From the NCBI GenBank assembly GCA_027924585.1, contig BSBM01000092.1, positions 7,620,001 through 7,684,000 of the forward strand: a stretch of DNA of 64,000 nucleotides, given 5' to 3'. The notes under the pieces were generated by a model that saw only the letters and a program-made list of their open reading frames with translations, was not told the origin of the DNA and searched no databases. The stretch comes from Larix kaempferi. Taxonomy: Eukaryota; Streptophyta; Pinopsida; Pinales; Pinaceae. Below, piece after piece: positions 10,419 through 20,966 of this stretch (position 1 is its first letter; each line of letters starts with the position of its first letter). The position numbers and the translations under genes were made by a program.

Positions 10419-11967
10419 TGTTGGCACTCAGTAAAATTTTTGGTTAATTATCTTCTGGCGACATTGATGGTGCAAAAATAGATCAGTTTGTATAAGGGAG
10501 GTTTCAAACTTGACCAAGAAAAAACATCTTTGTCCTCGGGCGTACAAAAGGAGAAAAAACTTTATGTTTTCATGAAAAACCTAGGCCGAAACTTATGAAG
10601 GAAATTGTTTAATATTTTTTAGCTAAAGACAAAAGCTAAGTATGGAGATAGGCTTTTCATAATTTGGCCATAATAGGAGGTTTTATGAAGAGGAAAAAGC
10701 TTCGGTATTTTATTTTGCCAAAAGTTAAGCTTTTTGAAGTTTTTTTTGATATTTGAATTTTTAGCCCAAAAAATCAATTTTTTGAAGGAAGGAGACTTAA
10801 GACTTTATAAAAATGATATGGCTAAAGAAGTTTTAATTAAAAGTTTCTTATAGCGAAAGGTTTGTTGTATTTTTATATTGAGCTAAAAGTTTCAAATTAA
10901 AATGGAGGAAAAGGTATGCCTAAAAACGAGCGCTCTCACCATGAGACCAAACGCCGAGCTAAGGGCCCACATAGCCTCCACATTCCAAGCGCCATAAACA
11001 AGAATCTCTCTTTTCCTTGTTACTCAGTATACATGGGAAGCAAAAGGGTATATAAAGAAAGAGGGCAGTTTGTTTCTATTGCATATGGGATAAAAGCTGA
11101 GATTAGAAACATATATAAAAGCGCATTGAAGCCAAACATGGCACACCCGGGCATTTCTTCAAGCTTAATTTGGCATACAAAGGGAGAGGTCGTGACAATG
11201 TATATATGATGACAGTGGAAAAACCGAAATGATCAGTGTCTTGACACAATCGGCTCTGATGGAGTTACGATTTCTTGCTATTTCATATCCAACTGCAGCA
11301 GGCGGTATAAAGCCTGTAGAATTTGAGTGCAATCGCCGAGTCCATAGAGTTAAATAACATATCAGATGCTGGAACATCCAACACCGAGGGCTCACCACAG
11401 GACCAAGCACCAAGCCGAGAAGACCACATGTATCCTCCATCACTCTAGCGCCGAGGCTTAAGGCCTCTCATTCCTTCGTTGCTTGGCACAAATTGAAGGT
11501 ATTGGAATATATAAAGAGTGAAAAGAAATGCTCAGCTATGCATATGATATAAAACTTCCAGAATTAGAAATGAGAATCGCAGATGTCTTCCAAATGAGGA
11601 AGTTATTGTCGCGGGTGAATCCATCAACTTGTAGAGTTTTTAGAAGGCATGATTTATTTCTGTTTCTGTTTAAAGTAGCTAGGGTTTTGATGAATATTAC
11701 ATCAAGAACCTCTGAGCATACCAGAGTGCAATAGATCAACGATTGGATATCAGTCTCAATGGGATACCTTTCGACTTGTCAAAATATATGGTGAAAAGTA
11801 TTTAGAATTTAATTTCAAATACTTGTCGACAGTTAATAATCAGATTGAAATCAAATGAGATGGAAGTTTGCCGAAATAATTGCTTTCACAAAGGCTCGAT
11901 TGCCCAAGTGATAGAGGAGAAATTATTTACTGCTAGACGTTGAAGATAAATTCCAAGTTTCGTGCAC

Positions 11968-12237
11968 AGGGAAGAGCCATTCAAGTTCACCAAAGTTGGG
12001 ACAATCATTAATATCCTTCAGATGGATGCCATTCCTCCCTGTGGAACCAAATGATTCTATGTTGACTGTCTTGCTGCTGCTTTCGAAATATCATTTAAGA
12101 AGTGTGCCAGTTATTGAAATGGATAAGCCGTACGTGGAAAATGTGATTACCCAGTCAGCAGTGACGAGGCCATTAGCATTGATTGTAATGAATGGGTTTT
12201 AGAAGCATTCAAACTCATGCGTGAAAAAAGGGTGCAT
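11968..12237 (+). pseudogene. Captured fragment of a CBS-domain (SNF4/AMPK-gamma-like) protein gene
   Basis: The translation contains PFKFTKVGTIINILQMDAIP, then after a frameshift LPVEPNDSMLTVLLLLSKY and LRSVPVIE...ITQSAV, then after another shift NEWVLEAFKLMREKRV. Helix-turn-strand patterns such as LLLLSKYxLRSVPVIE and LEAFKLMRxKxVxG are characteristic of CBS domains, which bind adenosine nucleotides. The order agrees with two consecutive CBS-type segments of plant SNF4-like proteins. No intron is visible. The fragment is not functional (frameshifts, no start) and is joined directly to the ABCB piece. Assignment to CBS is moderately secure; the exact parent gene is uncertain. Confidence 0.6.
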
Positions 12238-12411
12238 TGATCGTCTGGCTACTGTCAGAAATGCTGATATGATTGTTGTGGTCCAGCGTGGTTTTATTGT
12301 TAAAAAGGGTGCACATTCCCAGCTCATCGTGAACCTTTCTGGGGCATACTCCCAGCTTATACGTCTGCAGAAAGTGCATCAATCCAAAGAACATAAAGAA
12401 AAAACAGTGCG
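12233..12411 (+). pseudogene. Captured 3'-terminal fragment of an ABCB (P-glycoprotein/MDR) transporter gene
   Basis: The frame reads DRLATVRNADMIVVVQRG, FIVKKGAHSQLI and GAYSQLIRLQKVHQ. This is the end of the nucleotide-binding domain of plant ABCB transporters, where family members read AHRLxTVRNADxIxVxxxG and GAYSQLIRLQE. The switch-loop His is Asp here. About 60 codons remain, starting abruptly at the junction with the CBS piece and running into RPN1 sequence. It lacks the Walker A and B motifs, signature motif and all membrane segments, so it cannot act as a transporter. It has the same orientation as the LTR. Confidence 0.82.
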
Positions 12412-12785
12412 GCAGCCAGTTTGGGTTTGATTCTCCTTTGGGATGTGGATGCTGGCCTTACACAAATGAACAAATATTTAAGTAACAACCACAGTCATGT
12501 AATTACTGGAGCCGTGCCTGCAATCGGTATTGTAAATTGTGGCATCTAAAATGAATGTGATCCTGCATACACATTTCTTGCAGAGTACGTCAGTAAGGAT
12601 GAGTCAAACACCCGAATTGGAGCGATTATGGGCTTTGGTTTGCATATGCTGGTTCTCAAAGGACGAGGTGTTTCGACTTCTATCTCCTATTTTAACAGAC
12701 TCGAAGGTTTCAAAAGATGTGATTGCATTCACTGCAATATCTCTGGGATTGAGATATGTTGGATCTTGCAATGGTAAGGTGTCTC
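12411..12785 (+). pseudogene. Captured fragment of the 26S proteasome regulatory subunit RPN1 gene
   Basis: RPN1 (PSMD2-like) is a large PC-repeat scaffold of the proteasome base. The translation gives [28 protein letters not shown]-stop-NECDPA, EYVSKDESNTRIGAIMGFGL, then after two shifts LSPILTDSKVSKDVIAF and LGLRYVGSCNGKV. These match the toroidal PC-repeat region in order and spacing over about 120 codons. It reads as contiguous coding sequence with no intron. One TAA stop (12549-12551) and frameshifts make it non-coding. It follows the ABCB piece without a gap: the frame [11 protein letters not shown] begins where ABCB similarity ends. Confidence 0.85.
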
Positions 12786-14522
12786 TACGTGGAATATCTT
12801 GAGAAGCGTGAGAGTCATCAGGCACTGAATTTTGCATCACAAATGAAGATGAAGAAGAAAGAGATGGTAAAAATCTTTGATCCGAAAGGAAAATAGTGGA
12901 AATATTAAAAAGGGAGCAGATTCTTGGTTGATCGACCATTAGAAGAAGATCAACGGTCTTCAATTCATCCCGCGCCGTCTACATGCTCGGCAGATAGTAA
13001 TGAGAAGGTGGTCGCGGAATACAAACTTCCATCACACGTGTCATGGTTTGATACATCCGCATGTGAAAGAATGGTATTACAAACCGCCCCAAAAGCCAAG
13101 CGGAAACCACTCTTTGCACGTGGGAAAATACTTTTTCTAAAAGTTATTTATTAAATTAAATAATGTATTGTTTTTAGTGGCTCGATGGTTAAAAGGGATG
13201 AAGAACCCAATGAAATACATTGGACGGTTAGGGTTTAGTGCAGCCGTGTTTTTCAAAGCTAAACACACCATCGTGGAGCATTTCAAACATTAAAGATAAT
13301 ACGATTTTTCAGGACACCAAAGAACATGCAGAGCTAGGTTATTGCCTCCGAGTTAAAGATACTGTGGTTGGTAGGAGAAGTTACAGTTCTGTGAAGTTTT
13401 TTGGAAACTGATGTAAAGTATCCAGATTTAGAGATTGTTATTTAGTTTAACAAATGCAAAGTTCTAGGGTACATGGATGAAAGCAAACAGCTCAGCAGGT
13501 CAAGGATGACGTGGCAAAACACCTAGCAATCGAAAGATGAACAGAATTGAAGAATTTTCAAAGCTTTTTCAACAGCTAGAAATTTTTTTACAACCGTTCC
13601 GATTTTCATGACAAGAGTTTCTCTTGTTTACTGTTTTTGTAAAACTTTCTTAAAGATTAGTTTGATAAATATTATTATTTATTGTGAAATTTCAATGTAA
13701 AAGTGAAATCAAAACACTTGTTAGGTTAGTTATAAAATAGTTAGGGTTTGCTCGGGGAGCATTTTTTGGTATAAATTATACATTTCACAGCATGTAAAGG
13801 GTTCGATTTTCAGTAAGAAGGTTTACGAGAAGTTCTATCTCATTTTCAGATTTGAAAAAATGTTGCAGAGCTAAAGCAAGCATTTTTAACAGATTTAGAG
13901 ATTCTCGTGCTGGGTTTTTTACTGTCTGTCCTTTTTTCCCTTCTCATAATGTGAATGTTTATTTTTCTTTGTTAAATCCTTACCATTATGTTTTTTCTGT
14001 CATATTTGAATAAAGGTTATAGTGAAACCGGAATTCATATAGATTATGCTCTGGTTCATGCTATTTCAAATATCCACCAAATTTTCCTCTAAAGTTAATA
14101 TGGATTCGTCTTAATTTGATGCCCGTATTTAATGGACTGTTCATCTTTCCTTCTATTACCACCAGAAATCAAGAAACTTGACGGTAGAAAACACAACTAT
14201 CCCGCCTCTAATGAAAAACTATTTTGCTGAAAACTCTGCACATCTTTCATATTACATGATTTTGACTCCATTGCCCAACAGTATCTTTTTCCTGTTTGAT
14301 CCAACCACATTATTTAAAGCTTACAAAGTTTTTACTGTGATTTTACAAATTGGCCCTTGACTTTCATTGTCGAACTGTTGTCGTGGTGACATTGGATGGC
14401 AGATTTGCCGAGAGAGCCCTCTCTGGCTGAAGGAGGCCAACTTTCAGTCTAAAGATTGGTTTGAAATAGGTTACCTCGGGTTTCTTTGATACAGCCCAAG
14501 GAAAATCCGAGTGCTAACATTT

Positions 14523-14540
14523 TGGCGCCGTTGCCGGGGA
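14523..14540 (+). other. TRG1 primer binding site
   Basis: TGGCGCCGTTGCCGGGGA lies three bases after the LTR end. This site is common in plant gypsy elements of the Tat/Athila group and in their non-autonomous relatives, and differs from the initiator-Met site used by the other elements here. It indicates a gypsy-type parent. Confidence 0.85.
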
Positions 14541-14564
14541 ACGAGGGTTTCATTTTCCCTGGGT

Positions 14565-14852
14565 ATGAACGACAAAGTTGCAGATTTGATTGTTGATGGT
14601 GAACAACGGTCAGATATCAAACAGGCTGTGCATCTTTCACCTGGCGACTCCATCTTCAAAGAATCCAGTTTTCAGAAATTTCATGGCGACTCCACATTAA
14701 AGAGATCCAGTTTTGCATTGGTTCACAGGCTAGTCTCCTCAGTTTTCATATCAGAATCTACAGCTCCAGCATTTCGAGATGGCCTCATTATTAAGAAGGT
14801 ATGCTCCTATGAGCAGGTCTCATATTCCTGGTTTTCCGAATCAAATTCCTAA
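14565..14852 (+). CDS. TRG1 leader ORF overlapping gag, unrecognised
   Basis: A frame beginning with ATG (MNDKVADLIVDGEQRSDIKQ) 25 bp after the primer site runs about 95 codons and overlaps the start of gag in another frame. The repeated element GDS(I/T)(F/L)K(E/R)SSF occurs twice. I know no family for it. It could be the N-terminus of gag separated by a frameshift, since gag homology begins just after it. Confidence 0.4.
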   Translation: MNDKVADLIVDGEQRSDIKQAVHLSPGDSIFKESSFQKFHGDSTLKRSSFALVHRLVSSVFISESTAPAFRDGLIIKKVCSYEQVSYSWFSESNS

Positions 14853-15390
14853 AATAGATTGGCAGTCTTATTTGCCTAAATTCAGAGATGAAAACAGTGA
14901 TAATGTTGCTTTACATTTAATCAAATTTCATGCGCATATACACAAGCTGAAGATTAGGTTTCATGAGGACTGTCTTATGAAAATGTTCATGGCTTCTTTA
15001 GAAGGAAAAGCAAGGGATTGGTATGAAAGTTTGAGACCTGGTAGTTTGTTTTCTTTAAAAGATTTTCACATAGCATTTTATGAGCATTATGCAGTAGACT
15101 TTCCAGCTTTGTCTTTAGTGGAAGATTGTTGTGATCAATTTGAAGGTTTCATACAGTACCTCGGAAGTATTGATGAAGATTTGGAAGGTATGAATGATGA
15201 AGACTTATCAGAAATATTTTATCATTTTTCTTCGCAAGTCCATGACCATGATGATCGAGAGGAGTTTGCTATAGATGAGATCAATAAAGAATTGATAGTA
15301 GTTTCCCGTGATTCCTCTTTGAAAACAAAGGTTGAATCATCAGCTCCTTCGTATACAAATGAAGAATTCTGCAGAAGAGAAGGAAAATGA
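14779..15390 (+). CDS. TRG1 gag (retrotransposon gag domain)
   Basis: An intact 203-codon frame from an ATG. Residues about 25-110 match the plant gypsy gag domain: WQSYLPKFRDENSDNVALHL, LKIRFHEDCLMKMFMASLEG, KARDWYESLRPGSLFSLKDF, HIAFYEHY. The pattern SLEGKARDWYxSLxPGS...F..F...F is diagnostic. An acidic C-terminal stretch follows (GSIDEDLEGMNDEDLSEIF). No zinc knuckle is seen. Gag would build particles that could package TRG1 RNA, with enzymes borrowed from an autonomous partner. The frame has no stop in spite of the lack of pol, which suggests either youth or selection for a working gag. Confidence 0.85.
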   Translation: MASLLRRYAPMSRSHIPGFPNQIPKIDWQSYLPKFRDENSDNVALHLIKFHAHIHKLKIRFHEDCLMKMFMASLEGKARDWYESLRPGSLFSLKDFHIAFYEHYAVDFPALSLVEDCCDQFEGFIQYLGSIDEDLEGMNDEDLSEIFYHFSSQVHDHDDREEFAIDEINKELIVVSRDSSLKTKVESSAPSYTNEEFCRREGK

Positions 15391-16033
15391 TAGTTGTTTG
15401 ATTCAGAAAATGCACAAACCACCTCCTCTTTTAACAGAAGAAGAAATAGATCAGCTCCTGCAGAGTCATGTTACAACCCCTGCTTATACAGATTTGCGGT
15501 CTTCACATAGTCCGGGATATGTAAGTGAAACTTCTTCCATTTTTGGGCACGTAAATCTGAATTTGAATGATGACAATCATGATGATTTTATGAAGGAATC
15601 CATTTTTGAAGACGATCCACCGCAAGAAAATCAGCTATTAGACACCAGTTTCTTTCATCAAAAAGATAGAGCTGTCATATTTAATGATCTTGCAGAATGT
15701 TTGCTATTTGAGGATGCATTAGATTATGAGGATAATCATTCATTTCTGGAAAAGAATGTTAAGGAAGAAAGAATATTCCAGCTCTCCCGTCAAGTTGCCA
15801 AAAATCCGAAGGTACTTCAAATAAAATGTATCTTTTTTGATCCTATACTTGAGTATATGAAGAAATTTCTCAGTTTCGATTTGCAGCTGGGTTTTTATTT
15901 TGAAAATAAAGACTATCAGTGGTTGCCTATACTGTCATATTTTCTGTTATTGGCTTATTTCGAACACGACAAAGGAGTTAGCTTGTTTGAACACCTAATG
16001 GATTGGCTTTGTTGGTGTTTCCGAATTACTTGA
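15332..16033 (+). CDS. TRG1 second ORF, gag C-terminal extension, unrecognised
   Basis: A 233-codon open frame overlaps the end of gag by 59 bp in the +1 frame. It is acidic and Asp/Glu/Phe-rich (EEEIDQLLQSHVTTPAYTDL, LNDDNHDDFMKESIFEDD) and ends in an aromatic, weakly hydrophobic segment (PILSYFLLLAYFEHD). No protease, zinc knuckle or RT motif is present. The overlap suggests either a +1 frameshift extension of gag or a decayed polyprotein junction. I do not recognise a family. Confidence 0.5.
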   Translation: MNHQLLRIQMKNSAEEKENDSCLIQKMHKPPPLLTEEEIDQLLQSHVTTPAYTDLRSSHSPGYVSETSSIFGHVNLNLNDDNHDDFMKESIFEDDPPQENQLLDTSFFHQKDRAVIFNDLAECLLFEDALDYEDNHSFLEKNVKEERIFQLSRQVAKNPKVLQIKCIFFDPILEYMKKFLSFDLQLGFYFENKDYQWLPILSYFLLLAYFEHDKGVSLFEHLMDWLCWCFRIT

Positions 16034-16328
16034 TTGATGGAGAGTCTTTGAAATTCTAAAGGTAGGGTAGGTAGGAGAAATAAGTTTGCCAGGCAAGCAG
16101 TCTTCAGTATGTATAGTAGTGTTTTCAGTTCAGTTTTAGCAAGTGAGTTTTCAGTTTTCTACAGTTAAAGTGGTTTTCAGCTACAGTTTATTGGATGAAA
16201 GATTGATTATAGGATACAAGTTACAGGTTGTAGATGTCAAGGTTGGGAGCCGCCCAATGGTCAGGCACATGGTCTACAGTGTTCTTTGCTGCCTCGCTGG
16301 GAGGACAGCATCCCCAGTAGGAGCCAGT
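16034..16328 (+). other. TRG1 3' untranslated part
   Basis: About 295 bp between the second ORF and the 3' LTR. A clear polypurine tract is not obvious; the best candidate is the short AGTAGGAGCCAG immediately before the LTR. No gene is seen. Confidence 0.5.
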
Positions 16329-19300
16329 TGTTGGCACTCAGTAAAAATTTTGGTTAATTATCTTCTGGCGACATTGATGGTGCAAAAATAGATCAGTTTG
16401 TATAAGGGAGGTTTCAAACTTGACCAAGAAAAAACATCTTTGTCCTCGGGCGTACAAAAGGAGAAAAAACTTTATGTTTTCATGAAAAACCTAGGCCGAA
16501 ACTTATGAAGGAAATTGTTTAATATTTTTTAGCTAAAGACAAAAGCTAAGTATGGAGATAGGCTTTTCATAATTTGGCCATAATAGGAGGTTTTATGAAG
16601 AGGAAAAAGCTTCGGTATTTTATTTTGCCAAAAGTTAAGCTTTTTGAAGTTTTTTTTGATATTTGAATTTTTAGCCCAAAAAATCAATTTTTTGAAGGAA
16701 GGAGACTTAAGACTTTATAAAAATGATATGGCTAAAGAAGTTTTAATTAAAAGTTTCTTATAGCGAAAGGTTTGTTGTATTTTTATATTGAGCTAAAAGT
16801 TTCAAATTAAAATGGAGGAAAAGGTATGCCTAAAAACGAGGGCTCTCACCATGAGACCAAACGCCGAGCTAAGGGCCCACATAGCCTCCACATTCCAAGC
16901 GCCATAAACGAGAATCTCTCTTTTCCTTGTTACTCAGTATACATGGGAAGCAAAAGGGTATATAAAGAAAGAGGGCAGTTTGTTTCTATTGCATATGGGA
17001 TAAAGGCTGAGATTAGAAACATATATAAAAGCGCATTGAAGCCAAACATGGCACACCCGGGCGTTTCTTCAAGCTTAATTTGGCATACAAAGGGAGAGGT
17101 CGTGACAATGTATATATGATGACAGTGGAAAAACCGAAATGATCAGTGTCTTGACACAATCGGCTCTGATGGAGTTACGATTTCTTGCTATTTCATATCC
17201 AACTGCAGTAGGCGGTATAAAGCCTGTAGAATTTGAGTGCAATCGCCGAGTCCATAGAGTTAAATAACATATCAGATGCTGGAACATCCAACACCGAGGG
17301 CTCACCACAGGACCAAGCACCAAGCCGAGAAGACCACATGTATCCTCCATCACTCTAGCGTCGAGGCTTAAGGCCTCTCATTCCTTCGTTGCTTGGCACA
17401 AATTGAAGGTATTGGAATATATAAAGAGTGAAAAGAAATGCTCAGCTATGCATATGAGATAAAACTTCCAGAATTAGAAATGAGAATCGCAGATGTCTTC
17501 CAAATGAGGAAGTTATTGTCGCGGGTGAATCCATCAACTTGTAGAGTTTTTAGAAGGCATGATTTATTTCTGTTTCTGTTTAAAGTAGCTAGGGTTTTGA
17601 TGAATATTACATCAAGAACCTCTGAGCATACCAGAGTGCAATAGATCAACGATTGGATATCAGTCTCAATGGGATACCTTTCGACTTGTCAAAATATATG
17701 GTGAAAAGTATTTAGAATTTAATTTCAAATACTTGTCGACAGTTAATAATCAGATTGAAATCAAATGAGATGGAAGTTTGCCGAAATAATTGCTTTCACA
17801 AAGGCTCGATTGCCCAAGTGATAGAGGAGAAATTATTTACTGCTAGACGTTGAAGATAAATTCCAAGTTTCGTGCACAGGGAAGAGCCATTCAAGTTCAC
17901 CAAAGTTGGGACAATCATTAATATCCTTCAGATGGATGCCATTCCTCCCTGTGGAACCAAATGATTCTATGTTGACTGTCTTGCTGCTGCTTTCGAAATA
18001 TCATTTAAGAAGTGTGCCAGTTATTGAAATGGATAAGCCGTACGTGGAAAATGTGATTACCCAGTCAGCAGTGACGAGGCCATTAGCATTGATTGTAATG
18101 AATGGGTTTTAGAAGCATTCAAACTCATGCGTGAAAAAAGGGTGCATTGATCGTCTGGCTACTGTCAGAAATGCTGATATGATTGTTGTGGTCCAGCGTG
18201 GTTTTATTGTTAAAAAGGGTGCACATTCCCAGCTCATCGTGAACCTTTCTGGGGCATACTCCCAGCTTATACGTCTGCAGAAAGTGCATCAATCCAAAGA
18301 ACATAAAGAAAAAATAGTGCGGCAGCCAGTTTGGGTTTGATTCTCCTTTGGGATGTGGACGCTGGCCTTACACAAATGAACAAATATTTAAGTAACAACC
18401 ACAGTCATGTAATTACTGGAGCCGTGCCTGCAATCGGTATTGTAAATTGTGGCATCTAAAATGAATGTGATCCTGCATACACATTTCTTGCAGAGTACGT
18501 CAGTAAGGATGAGTCAAACACCCGAATTGGAGCGATTATGGGCTTTGGTTTGCATATGCTGGTTCTCAAAGGACGAGGTGTTTCGACTTCTATCTCCTAT
18601 TTTAACAGACTCGAAGGTTTCAAAAGATGTGATTGCATTCACTGCAATATCTCTGGGATTGATATATGTTGGATCTTGCAATGGTAAGGTGTCTCTACGT
18701 GGAATATCTTGAGAAGCGTGAGAGTCATCAGGCACTGAATTTTGCATCACAAATGAAGATGAAGAAGAAAGAGATGGTAAAAATCTTTGATCCGAAAGGA
18801 AAATAGTGGAAATATTAAAAAGGGAGCAGATTCTTGGTTGATCGACCATTAGAAGAAGATCAACGGTCTTCAATTCATCCCGCGCCGTCTACATGCTCGG
18901 CAGATAGTAATGAGAAGGTGGTCGCGGAATACAAACTTCCATCACACGTGTCATGGTTTGATACATCCGCATGTGAAAGAATGGTATTACAAACCGCCCC
19001 AAAAGCCAAGCGAAAACCACTCTTTGCACGTGGGAAAATACTTTTTCTAAAAGTTATTTATTAAATTAAATAATGTATTGTTTTTAGTGGCTCGATGGTT
19101 AAAAGGGATGAAGAACCCAATGAAATACATTGGACGGTTAGGGTTTAGTGCAGCCGTGTTTTTCAAAGCTAAACACACCATCGTGGAGCATTTCAAACAT
19201 TAAAGATAATACGATTTTTTAGGACACCAAAGAACATGCAGAGCTAGGTTATTGCCTCCGAGTTAAAGATGCTGTGGTTGGTAGGAGAAGTTACAGTTCT

Positions 19301-20429
19301 GTGAAGTTTTTTGGAAACTGATGTAAAGTATCCAGATTTAGAGATTGTTATTTAGTTTAACAAATGCAAAGTTCTAGGGTACATGGATGAAAGCAAACAG
19401 CTCAGCAGGTCAAGGATGAGGTGGCAAAACACCTAGCAATCGAAAGATGAACAGAATTGAAGAATTTTCAAAGCTTTTTCAACAGCTAGAAATTTTTTTA
19501 CAACCGTTCCGATTTTCATGACAAGAGTTTCTCTTGTTTACTGTTTTTGTAAAACTTTCTTAAAGATTAGTTTGATAAATATTATTATTTATTGTGAAAT
19601 TTCAATGTAAAAGTGAAATCAAAACACTTGTTAGGTTAGTTATAAAATAGTTAGGGTTTGCTCGGGGAGCATTTTTTGGTATAAATTATACATTTCACAG
19701 CATGTAAAGGGTTCGATTTTCAGTAAGAAGGTTTACGAGAAGTTCTATCTCATTTTCAGATTTGAAAAAATGTTGCAGAGCTAAAGCAAGCATTTTTAAC
19801 AGATTTAGAGATTCTCGTGCTGGGTTTTTTACTGTCTGTCCTTTTTTCCCTTCTCATAATGTGAATGTTTATTTTTCTTTGTTAAATCCTTACCATTATG
19901 TTTTTTCTGTCATATTTGAATAAAGGTTATAGTGAAACCGGAATTCATATAGATTATGCTCTGGTTCATCCTATTTCAAATATCCACCAAATTTTCCTCT
20001 AAAGTTAATATGGATTCGTCTTAATTTGATGCCCGTATTTAATGGAGTGTTCATCTTTCCTTCTATTACCACCAGAAATCAAGAAACTTGACGGTAGAAA
20101 ACACAACTATCCCGCCTCTAATGAAAAACTATTTTGCTGAAAACTCTGCACATCTTTCATATTACATGATTTTGACTCCATTGCCCAACAGTATCTTTTT
20201 CCTGTTTGATCCAACCACATTATTTAAAGCTTACAAAGTTTTTACTGTGATTTTACAAATTGGCCCTTGAGTTTCATTGTCGAACTGCTGTCGTGGTGAC
20301 ATTGGATGGCAGATTTGCTGAGAGAGCCCTCTCTGGCTGAAGGAGGCCAACTTTCAGTCTAAAGATTGGTTTGAAATAGGTTACCTCGGGTTTCTTTGAT
20401 ACAGCCCAAGGAAAATCCGAGTGCTAACA
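16329..20429 (+). repeat. TRG1 3' LTR (4101 bp)
   Basis: It aligns base for base with 10419-14519 at a constant offset of 5910, with about 20 substitutions and no length change. It ends GTGCTAACA, followed by the duplication CCTGG at 20430-20434. It holds the second copies of the host gene fragments. Confidence 0.95.
17878..18695 (+). pseudogene. Second copy of the CBS-ABCB-RPN1 fragment chain
   Basis: CBS fragment at about 17878-18147, ABCB at 18143-18321 and RPN1 at 18321-18695, same order and sense as in the 5' LTR. The few differences (for example ACAGTGCGG to ATAGTGCGG, and GAGATATG to GATATATG) are substitutions after insertion. The shared stops and frameshifts show that the decay predates this insertion, as expected if the chain was already part of the LTR. 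Confidence 0.85.
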
Positions 20430-20434
20430 CCTGG

Positions 20435-20966
20435 CACCAAACTTTAGAGAAAAGATAGAGTTTGACATGCCCAAGACCCTAGATGTGACTTTACATAAAG
20501 CAAGACTATGTTATGAGCATGGATAACCAAGGAATGATAAAATAAACAGAAACAGAGATAGGTTCAAAACCTTCTCGAACAACTACAGAGCGGGTTTTAG
20601 ACCTCTACCTTACTGGAAACATAACAACAGTTTTCCACCCAATAGAGGCTTCAACCAACCTCAAGCACGACCAAGTGCACCCCCACCACCTGTCAACAGG
20701 CCAGCTTTCAACAAAGGGACAAAAGTTGTCCCACCAACTGTTTCTTGTTGGAAATGCCAAGGGCCCCACTACTATAGTGACTTCCCCAGCAAAACCGATG
20801 GAGTTTTACACAATGTCCAAGCAGAACCTACCGTAGGAGACATGGAAAAAACACCCAGGATTTATGCCGCTCTTGATGGCCGACAGGGAGATCACCAGGC
20901 CAGCATGGTTGAAATTGAGGGTAAGATCTCAAACACAACCGTTTCAGTTTTAATAGATCTCGGAGC
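20435..20966 (+). pseudogene. Gyp1 gag C-terminus with zinc knuckle, and start of protease
   Basis: Continuation of gag after TRG1: MPKTLDVTLHKARLCYEHG, a Pro/Asn-rich stretch, and a degenerate CCHC knuckle CWKCQGPHYYSDF in which the last Cys is Phe. Then IYAALDGRQGDHQ and the protease segment [20 protein letters not shown]. The active-site D(S/T)G is D-L-G, so the protease is inactive. One stop (TAA in YEHG-stop) and a single-base loss after the active site break the frame. Confidence 0.8.

Larger units (their letters stand above)
10419..14519 (+). repeat. TRG1 5' LTR (4101 bp)
   Basis: It begins TGTTGGCACTCAG and ends GAGTGCTAACA. The first 500 bp are AT-rich with T- and A-runs. The stretch around 11500 contains TATATAAAG, a possible TATA box. 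From about 11968 to 12785 lies the chain of captured host gene fragments, all in the sense direction of the element. The remainder to 14519 is AT-rich with no recognisable gene. Other short frames (10916-11209, 11528-11734, 12924-13154) are shared with the 3' LTR by identity of the two LTRs and are not otherwise supported. Confidence 0.93.
10419..20429 (+). mobile_element. TRG1: non-autonomous gag-only LTR element (TR-GAG type)
   Basis: Two direct 4101-bp LTRs (TGTTGGCAC...GTGCTAACA) flank a 1809-bp interior that has a primer binding site and a gag gene but no protease, RT, RNase H or integrase. The insertion is flanked by perfect duplications CCTGG at 10414-10418 and 20430-20434 and disrupts Gyp1 gag. 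I count about 20 substitutions and no indels between the LTRs (about 0.5%), so it is the youngest large insertion here. This layout fits the class called terminal-repeat retrotransposons with gag domain; movement would need pol supplied by another element, probably gypsy, from the primer site and gag type. Each LTR contains pieces of three host genes. Confidence 0.92.

Noticed and set aside
10916-11209. 97-codon frame in the TRG1 LTR as a gene
   Set aside because: Open in both LTRs only because they are 99.5% identical; no domain, and composition like the surrounding LTR. Kept as part of the LTR entry.
12221-12430. A genuine small ABC transporter gene
   Set aside because: Only the last 60 codons of the nucleotide-binding domain are present, without Walker or signature motifs, and the piece is duplicated in both LTRs.
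12604-12963. Minus-strand 119-codon frame over the RPN1 fragment
   Set aside because: It is the antisense shadow of the RPN1 and following sequence; no independent homology.
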